From assembly GCA_028023455.1 (NCBI GenBank), contig JAQFVV010012394.1, positions 28,165,010 to 28,229,009 on the forward strand: DNA of 64,000 nucleotides. The letters run 5' to 3'. The first letter of the stretch is position 1, and each line of letters opens with the position of its first letter. Positions 58,355-64,000 of the stretch are shown here, piece by piece. Source of the stretch: Epiperipatus broadwayi (Eukaryota; Onychophora; Udeonychophora; Euonychophora; Peripatidae). The position numbers were made by a program, and so were the translations under genes. The notes beneath the pieces are model-generated. The model was not told where the DNA came from and did no database searches. It saw nothing but the letters and a program-made list of their open reading frames with translations.

Positions 58355-59015
58355 TTATTTACTATGCACTAAAAAGCCAAAAATAATTGTTTTCTTCAAC
58401 TATTATTGGAGTTTATATTTAATTTGCATTACTTAATTTCTGTTTAGCCCATGCTTTTATTTCAAGTTAAATATAAAAACCCCAATTAAATTTGGCTTTA
58501 TAAATAAGAATGTTTATTATAAATCTTTTTTTAATATATTATTTTAAACTTTTAGTATTGGAACTTTATAATTATCCCCATTTCAATTGAAATGAATAAT
58601 AATAATAATTTTGCAATCTGTTTAATACTTGAAAGGAAATTCTCATGCATTAAAAATCGATTCTGGTATTTTATTTATGTAAGAAGTGTTTTTTTAAAAA
58701 GAAACTTTTATAATAAAGAGAAATTAAGATTTGCTTTTATTTCTATTTAAATTTATCATAATTCTTTTTAATCAAAAAATAGAATAAACAGCTCTCTCTT
58801 GGTATCACTGATAATTTACTGAACTGATATCAACATGTTTGAACTTTGATCCGTCATTACCATTATAGTAAATAAATGAGGAAACAACCCTGAAACTGTC
58901 AACAATATCTAACACGTACAAAATTTGAAAGAAATGCATTTCATTAAAGTATGTTACAAATCAATTACAAAAGATATCCTAAAGAAACAGAGTTTCTAAG
59001 TTAAATAAAAGTATT
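58355..59015. repeat. Long diverged duplicate, copy 2
   Basis: Partner of 43555-44265. It matches in order over its whole length with many indels. It starts about 210 bp beyond the F2 foldback. Confidence 0.6.
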
Positions 59016-59204
59016 TAAAAAACTCAAAAACAATCTTTTCAACCATGAGACTGTCTAAAAACTTTTTTGTTTTTAAATCTGTACTGTAGATTATTTTTTC
59101 ATCAATTGTTATTTTCAAATAAAGAAAACTTTAGCTAAGTGCACATTTTTTTATATAAATATATTCATATATGACTGCAGAAAAAAGTTTACTGTTAACT
59201 AAAA

Positions 59205-59405
59205 GGAGACACCCTTTGATTCCTTTTGGAGACCTTAAAGAAATCGAGTAGGGCAAATTCCTAATGTCCACTCCATGCGTTCCTGCTGTTTATTCATATA
59301 ATATACGCACATGGATGGGCTGTTCACCAACACGCATTAGCAAGCAAGGTGAGTTTATTGGCTTTTTATCTCTGAGTTTAAGATCAAGAAACATCATAGA
59401 TAAGT
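59205..59405. repeat. Dispersed repeat, copy 2 of a pair
   Basis: Matches 30660-30915 (GATTCC, GGAGACCTTAAAGAAA, CCACTCCATGCG, CACATGGATGGGCTGTT, ATCTCTGAGTTTAAGAT). It precedes an RTE family A copy, as does copy 1. Confidence 0.55.
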
Positions 59406-59479
59406 GAAAGAATACAGTATTAATATTAATATTTTAAAAAGATAATAAAGAAGATATTATAAATTATTTCTCAATTTTA

Positions 59480-60650
59480 TACAAAATTTTTACCAAGTTA
59501 ATTAGAACTTGTGTATAGAGAACATTGGATTTCAACCAACCAAAAGAACAAGCTGGATTTAAAAGTGATTTTAGTACAATGTATCATATCCAAGTATTGA
59601 AAGAAGTTTTAGACTGGGCCATTGAATATGAGTTGTCATTATGTTTTGGATTTATAAGATTATAAAAAGGCATTTGATTCTATAAGCATTTCTTCGGTGA
59701 TTAAAGCATTGGATCATCAAGGTATAGATCCAGGATATTATCATATTCTGAAGAATATTTATAAAAATGTAAAAGCAACAATTACATAATGATACTAGAA
59801 AAATTAACATTGAGAAGAATGTAGGACAGGATGACTCCATATCTCCAAAACTTTTTACAGCAAGAAGTAATTTGTGGATTATGGGAAGCTAAAGGAATAA
59901 AAGTAAATGGAGACTGTTTAAGTCATTTAGATTTTGCAGATGATGTAGTTGTTTTTGCAAATAATGCTTCAGGGCTTCAGGAAAGGTAAACGTTAAAAAG
60001 ACTAAAGTAATATTCAATGGATTTTCTCAAAAGATGAAAATGATTGACAATGATGAGTTAGAAAAAACAACTACCAATACCTTGGTCAGATTATACTACA
60101 GATGGAAACATAATGGATGAAATTAATCATATAATTAAATTTGGTTGGAGTGCTTTTGGTAGAAATAACTTAATATTAAAAGAAAATATGGCTATGTGCT
60201 TGAAAAAAAAAGATTTTTAATAAATGTGTTTTACCAGTACTTATTTATGAATTTGAGACTTGGACAATTAATAGATCAATACAGAGACTTCAGACTACTC
60301 AAAGAAGTATGGAGATACATGCTAGGAATAACTAGAAAAGATCGAAAATGCAATACATTGGTAAGAGAACAAACAGGTGTTACTGACATCATCGAAAGGA
60401 ATAAAAGACTGAAGTGGAGTTGGCTGAACATATTGCTAGAAGAGATGATAACAGATGGACAATTGAAGTATTAAACGCGATTCTAAGAAATTGAAAAAGA
60501 CCCAGAAAGAGACCACATGTGACATGGATGGATAAAATAAGAAAGTGTGTACTGGTGATTTGGAGAAGAGAGACTACAGATCAAGGAGAAGATGGACTGA
60601 ACTTGGAGAAACTCTCATGCTGTAGTGAATTAATAATGGTTGTTGATGAT
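59480..60650 (+). pseudogene. RTE-type LINE (family A), reverse transcriptase
   Basis: The longest LINE remnant here. In order it shows KEQAGFKSDFSTMYHIQVLK, a degraded DYEKAFDS block, VNGDCLSHLDFADDVVVFAN (the FADD catalytic block), then YQYLGQIITTDGN, FGRNNLILKENM, LIYEFETWTIN, MLGITRKDRKC and a KRPRKRPHVTWMDKIRK block. Part of the C-terminal region is open at 60196-60474. It ends with GAATTAATAATGGTTGTTGATG, the family's 3' end. Stops and frame changes make it inactive. The endonuclease domain is missing. Confidence 0.8.
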
Positions 60651-60779
60651 TCATATATAAATTCAAATAGTAAGAAGAATGCAATTATATAAAGTGTATT
60701 ATATATCCATATACAAAAAAAGAGGATGTCAATAAACTATAAGTTACAATTATTGTTATAAATATATTACATCAGTAGC

Positions 60780-61265
60780 AGAATGATAGATCTCCACATA
60801 TCACTTCTGATGCTTAAACATCATATAACCTCCCATACAAGTTATGGACTAAGAGCTAAAGGGTCCTGAATTAAAGTTCAATCTGTCACTTCTGGGGATT
60901 GAAAGTCATATGACCTCTCAAGTAACTAATCATTGGAATTATTCCCTAGATTATTGAATACAATGGTAGCATTATGGCCCGGAGAAATAAAAATTCCTGG
61001 CTCAACGTGTCACTTCTAAATGCTTGAATAACACAGAATCTCAAGTAAGTAATCATCTGGAACAAAATTCCATCTGTCACTTTTGGGGTTTGAACATCAC
61101 AATGATCTCTCAAATAACAAACCATTAGAATTATTCCCTGGAAAATTGAATATAATAGTAGCACGATGACCCAAAAGCTGAAGATTCCTGAATCAAAGCT
61201 CAACTTAACATTTCTAATGCTAGAACATCATAAGATCTTCTGAGTGATTAATCATTTGCTGATTA
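60780..61265. repeat. Higher-order tandem repeat, about 190-bp period
   Basis: Long units (130 bp; CAATCTGTCACTTCTGGGG, CTCTCAAGTAACTAATCATT, ATTATTCCCTAGATTATTGAA, GTAGCATTATGGCCC) alternate with short units (60 bp; TGTCACTTCTAAATGCTTGAA). Two full long-short rounds are visible, preceded by a partial unit. Confidence 0.65.
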
Positions 61266-61379
61266 TGATTTGTCATTAATTTAGTTTTAGCCAAAGTAAT
61301 AGCCCTATTTCATCAATATTAATTATTATTCTATAATTAGAAAGTCAAGTGATAGGTTAAACATGATGGTACTATTAAG

Positions 61380-61510
61380 TAAATAAATAAATAATCGAAT
61401 TGGTTATTATTCGGGAGTTGACAATGATATAAGTGACAGAGCTGGAGCTACAATTCACAGACCTTGAACTACAGATTCTACTACTCTACCACTGCACTAA
61501 TTCGTATTAC
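61380..61510 (-). mobile_element. SINE remnant with tRNA-type promoter boxes
   Basis: On the minus strand TAGTGCAGTGGTAGAG (A-box-like) is followed 26 nt on by TAGTTCAAGGTCTG (B-box-like), then a GC-richer body and an A+T-rich TTATTTATTTATTTAC tail. The short box spacing and lack of cloverleaf stems argue against a working tRNA gene. Confidence 0.5.
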
Positions 61511-62485
61511 TAAGATTACTTTTTAACTTTTAATTTTCTCAGTTGGATGTCAATTCAAAAATCTTGCTCCTATATTTTCACCATCATCAATTATTAACTT
61601 ATAAACATATGAATAAAGATTTCAAAGAGACATGTATAAATAAATAAAAAAAATTATGGATTACTGATTATTTGGCTAATTATTGATACAATAACACCAT
61701 TTCTCATTTTTACACTTTTTCAAATGATTTTATTTTCTTCTGTTTCTGCTGGACTTGGCAGCGTTTTACAAAAAGCAATTATTTGAAAATACAGTATACA
61801 AAAAAGATAAATAGTGCTACTGTATTAAATTGAGCAATAACAAAATAGGACATTAAAAATTTGTTATATTATAAATAAACTCTTAATATGTTCTTATTAT
61901 GACTTAATGTACATACTTTGAAGCCAATAGTAATCTGTGACTTACAATAGGTATTTCAGAAAAATTTGCAAACAGTTGCTGCTATTCATTTTACATTGAA
62001 ATGTCACATAAAATAAGATCTAGAGTTACAACAATATTATCTATCTTGCCAGATATTATAAACCAGCATATATACCACAAAGTTAAAAAAATAATACCAC
62101 ACATTTAGTGTCAAAGGCTTATCTATTCCTTTGCACTTTTTTACTTTCTAATCATTATTTGAAAATAGTGAGAAGAGGGATATTACATTGCAATAATGCT
62201 AATTTAGTCTGAGGTGATTAATGATTAAATAATATAAACAAATATTACCAACAAACTTTTCTACGTGCATAATACAAGCCAACAAACTACCCAAACCCCT
62301 ATTTACCCAATAAGACAAAAGCAGCTCTTCATTTTACTGAGATCTATTGTAAGCTAGCATAATCAGTGATTACCAGTTTCGTATAAAATTTCTATTCTTG
62401 GTAAGTGAATCTCCTTCACCAGTCCTGCTTCAAAATTAAAAGGAATGCATATATATATATTCAGTAATCATCTAGAATTCCATAC
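61511..62485. other. A+T-rich non-coding DNA
   Basis: No gene recognised. Confidence 0.45.
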
Positions 62486-62489
62486 TTTA

Positions 62490-62795
62490 AAGCTTAAAAT
62501 TTGAACTGGTTTCAGATCTATATAAGCATTCAAACAGATTGACTTGGATTCTAACCATGGGCTGATTTGAATTTCACGTTTTAAATTTTCAGATAAAGTG
62601 GAGTTAAAAGTAGTTACTGAATGCATATATGCATTCCTTCCAACCTTGAATACCAGGTTTCAATGATAAAGGCAAAAGCAAGAAACCTATCTGAGGATGG
62701 GAATTCAAATGCTAAAAATAACAATTTTATATGCATTTGGTAATCACTGATTAGTTTAAGGTAGATGACAGTAGAATGGAAAGTTGTTTTTATAA
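62490..62795. repeat. SINE-like repeat, third body copy
   Basis: GGTTTCAGATCTATATAAGCATTC, ATTGACTTGGATTCTAACC, TTTCAATGATAAAGGCAAAAGC and GTAATCACTGATTAGTTTAAGG match the bodies at 21.1-21.9 kb and part of the 9.3-kb F4 arm. Confidence 0.55.
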
Positions 62796-62848
62796 CACAG
62801 TCCACTACTATATTTTATTATATTTAAAACTTCAACAATAGTTAACAA

Positions 62849-62875
62849 TTTCGAGTATCCAACAGACTTCCTCAG
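62849..62875 (-). ncRNA. Hammerhead-like core, degraded
   Basis: On the minus strand CTGAGGA, a short AGT...ACT stem and CGAAAT. The U of CUGAUGA is at the variable position, so CUGAGGA is allowed. The stem is weak and the closing C is lost. Confidence 0.3.
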
Positions 62876-64000
62876 AGCTCTTTTCATGACTTAATGATTG
62901 TCATTTTATTTCTAATCTAGAATAAATATTATTAAAATATATCAATAAACACACAGATTAAAAAAAAATAATTAAATATTGTACAGACGTCTTTTGGATA
63001 TAACTAAATTGCACTAGTTCTTGTATATGCAGTTTGAGATTATCAAATCAAAAAAAAGCAAAATATTTAGATCTATATTATCAATAATCTTAAGAAATCG
63101 TTTTTTTTAAATAAAAAAAAACAACTGAAAATGACTAGCAAGAAGCTAGATAGTCAGGATACAATTGCGATGTGCATGAGCCTTACCCATTTTTTTTGGT
63201 TAGTAAGAAAGATTTATTCCAGTTACATTCTAAGAAAGCATTTTACTAAAAATAATTATACTAAATATATTTTAAAAAATAGAAATAAAATATTTTTTGA
63301 TAAAAACTCAGTTCTTTCAACATAATTACAGATATTTCCTTTTTTGAAAAATTCAAGTATCTTGTTCTAAAATGAGTTTCAATGACATAATACTTATGCA
63401 AATATCTACAAGATAATTAATAGAGCCTTTTTTTTTTTTTTCATTTTTTAACAAAAAACAATTCTTTCAAGTTATGATGACGAATACGAATACATGTTGT
63501 AAATAAGATTTTTGATTAAAAAAATGGGTAGTGTTCTGAATCTTCCGTTTAAACTAATTATATATTTCTTAAGACGTGATGGTCTTGAAGATGTATACCT
63601 AGTCATTACACACATTTGTTCTTCAATCAAAGCACAAAAGAGGGTTCATAAGTGAAATAAACTAGGCAAACAGTACTCCTGAGCAAAGTGTCTAATTTCT
63701 GAGAAAAGAGCAATAATTTGATATTTATGAAATACAATCTACTGTAGTCTGATTAAAATTACAGTATTTTACTTTTAATATGTGCTGGCATTGAATTGAT
63801 AGCTGGAATAATTTTCTTCTTTAACAAAAATAAAATGTCATACATTGAAATTCGCAGTAAGTATAAAACATCAGTAGAAAAAAAAAAATTATTTAAAATA
63901 TTTTCCATATAAAACTGGTCTAAGAAGGACAATTTTGTAGACCCAATTTTGTTTCCACTTTACTCTAGAATCATTTATAGTAAGTTTGAGTAATCAATGT
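62876..64000. other. A+T-rich non-coding DNA
   Basis: No gene supported. The 64-codon plus-strand frame at 63131-63325 is Lys/Asn/Phe-rich and looks like chance. Confidence 0.45.

Noticed and set aside
60780-61265. CRISPR array
   Set aside because: Units are tandem and diverged without unique spacers, in a eukaryotic context.
61440-61505. Functional tRNA gene
   Set aside because: A- and B-box-like strings are present, but the spacing is short and no acceptor or anticodon stems form.

Overview
This window is a piece of an invertebrate nuclear genome, most likely arthropod. By eye it is about three quarters A+T. It has no operons, no long intact reading frames and no bacterial signals. It carries the decayed mobile-element mix typical of arthropods: RTE-type and CR1/Jockey-like LINEs, Ty3/gypsy, a Penelope-like element, hAT, a pogo/Tigger transposase remnant and tRNA-headed SINE-like repeats. 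I cannot name the species.

Host genes. The only good candidate lies at 5.5-6.6 kb on the minus strand. Two phase-compatible exons (6473-6572 and 5543-5671) look like alternative 3' ends of one gene, and a weaker third exon sits between them. I do not recognise the protein. Any earlier exons would lie at higher coordinates on the minus strand, and I found none that convinced me. Much of the window may therefore be intron or intergenic DNA.

Layout. 1-5 kb: A+T-rich DNA with a near-perfect foldback (1.2 kb) and a short retroposed repeat (3.6 kb). 5.5-6.6 kb: host exons. 7.9-11.4 kb: RTE fragments and a compound foldback. 11.4-19 kb: mostly featureless, with local tandem duplications and one unidentified short reading frame. 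19-20.2 kb: CR1-like reverse transcriptase remnant. 21-22.3 kb: SINE-like copies and a foldback. 25.2-27.6 kb: truncated gypsy element (gag, protease, start of RT). 28.5-32.6 kb: RTE pieces and a foldback. 33.2-35.4 kb: GC-richer LTR-like segment with a core promoter. 37.2-38.9 kb: an RTE copy split by two foldback insertions with target duplications. 39.35-39.84 kb: another foldback. 45.0-52.2 kb: a minus-strand LTR retrotransposon that keeps gag and a polypurine tract but shows no pol; its 3' LTR is split by a hAT element and by a second inverted-repeat element. 52.3-53.2 kb: Penelope-like GIY-YIG remnant. 57.0-57.8 kb: Tigger transposase remnant. 57.9-58.1 kb: foldback. 59.5-60.65 kb: the best RTE copy. 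60.8-61.5 kb: higher-order tandem repeat and a SINE head.

The most unusual signal is a set of foldback insertions (1.2, 8.8, 22.2, 37.4, 38.1 and 57.9 kb) flanked by 10-20 bp direct repeats. One related short copy (3.6 kb) has the same 3' end and the same kind of flank but no inverted arm. This looks like retroposition with a 5' inverted copy, not like cut-and-paste MITEs. Two further foldbacks (32.3 and 39.4 kb) and two isolated sites (10.5 and 62.85 kb) carry hammerhead-ribozyme-like cores, a motif known from Penelope-like elements. Together these suggest a class of snap-back retroposons that may depend on Penelope or RTE enzymes.
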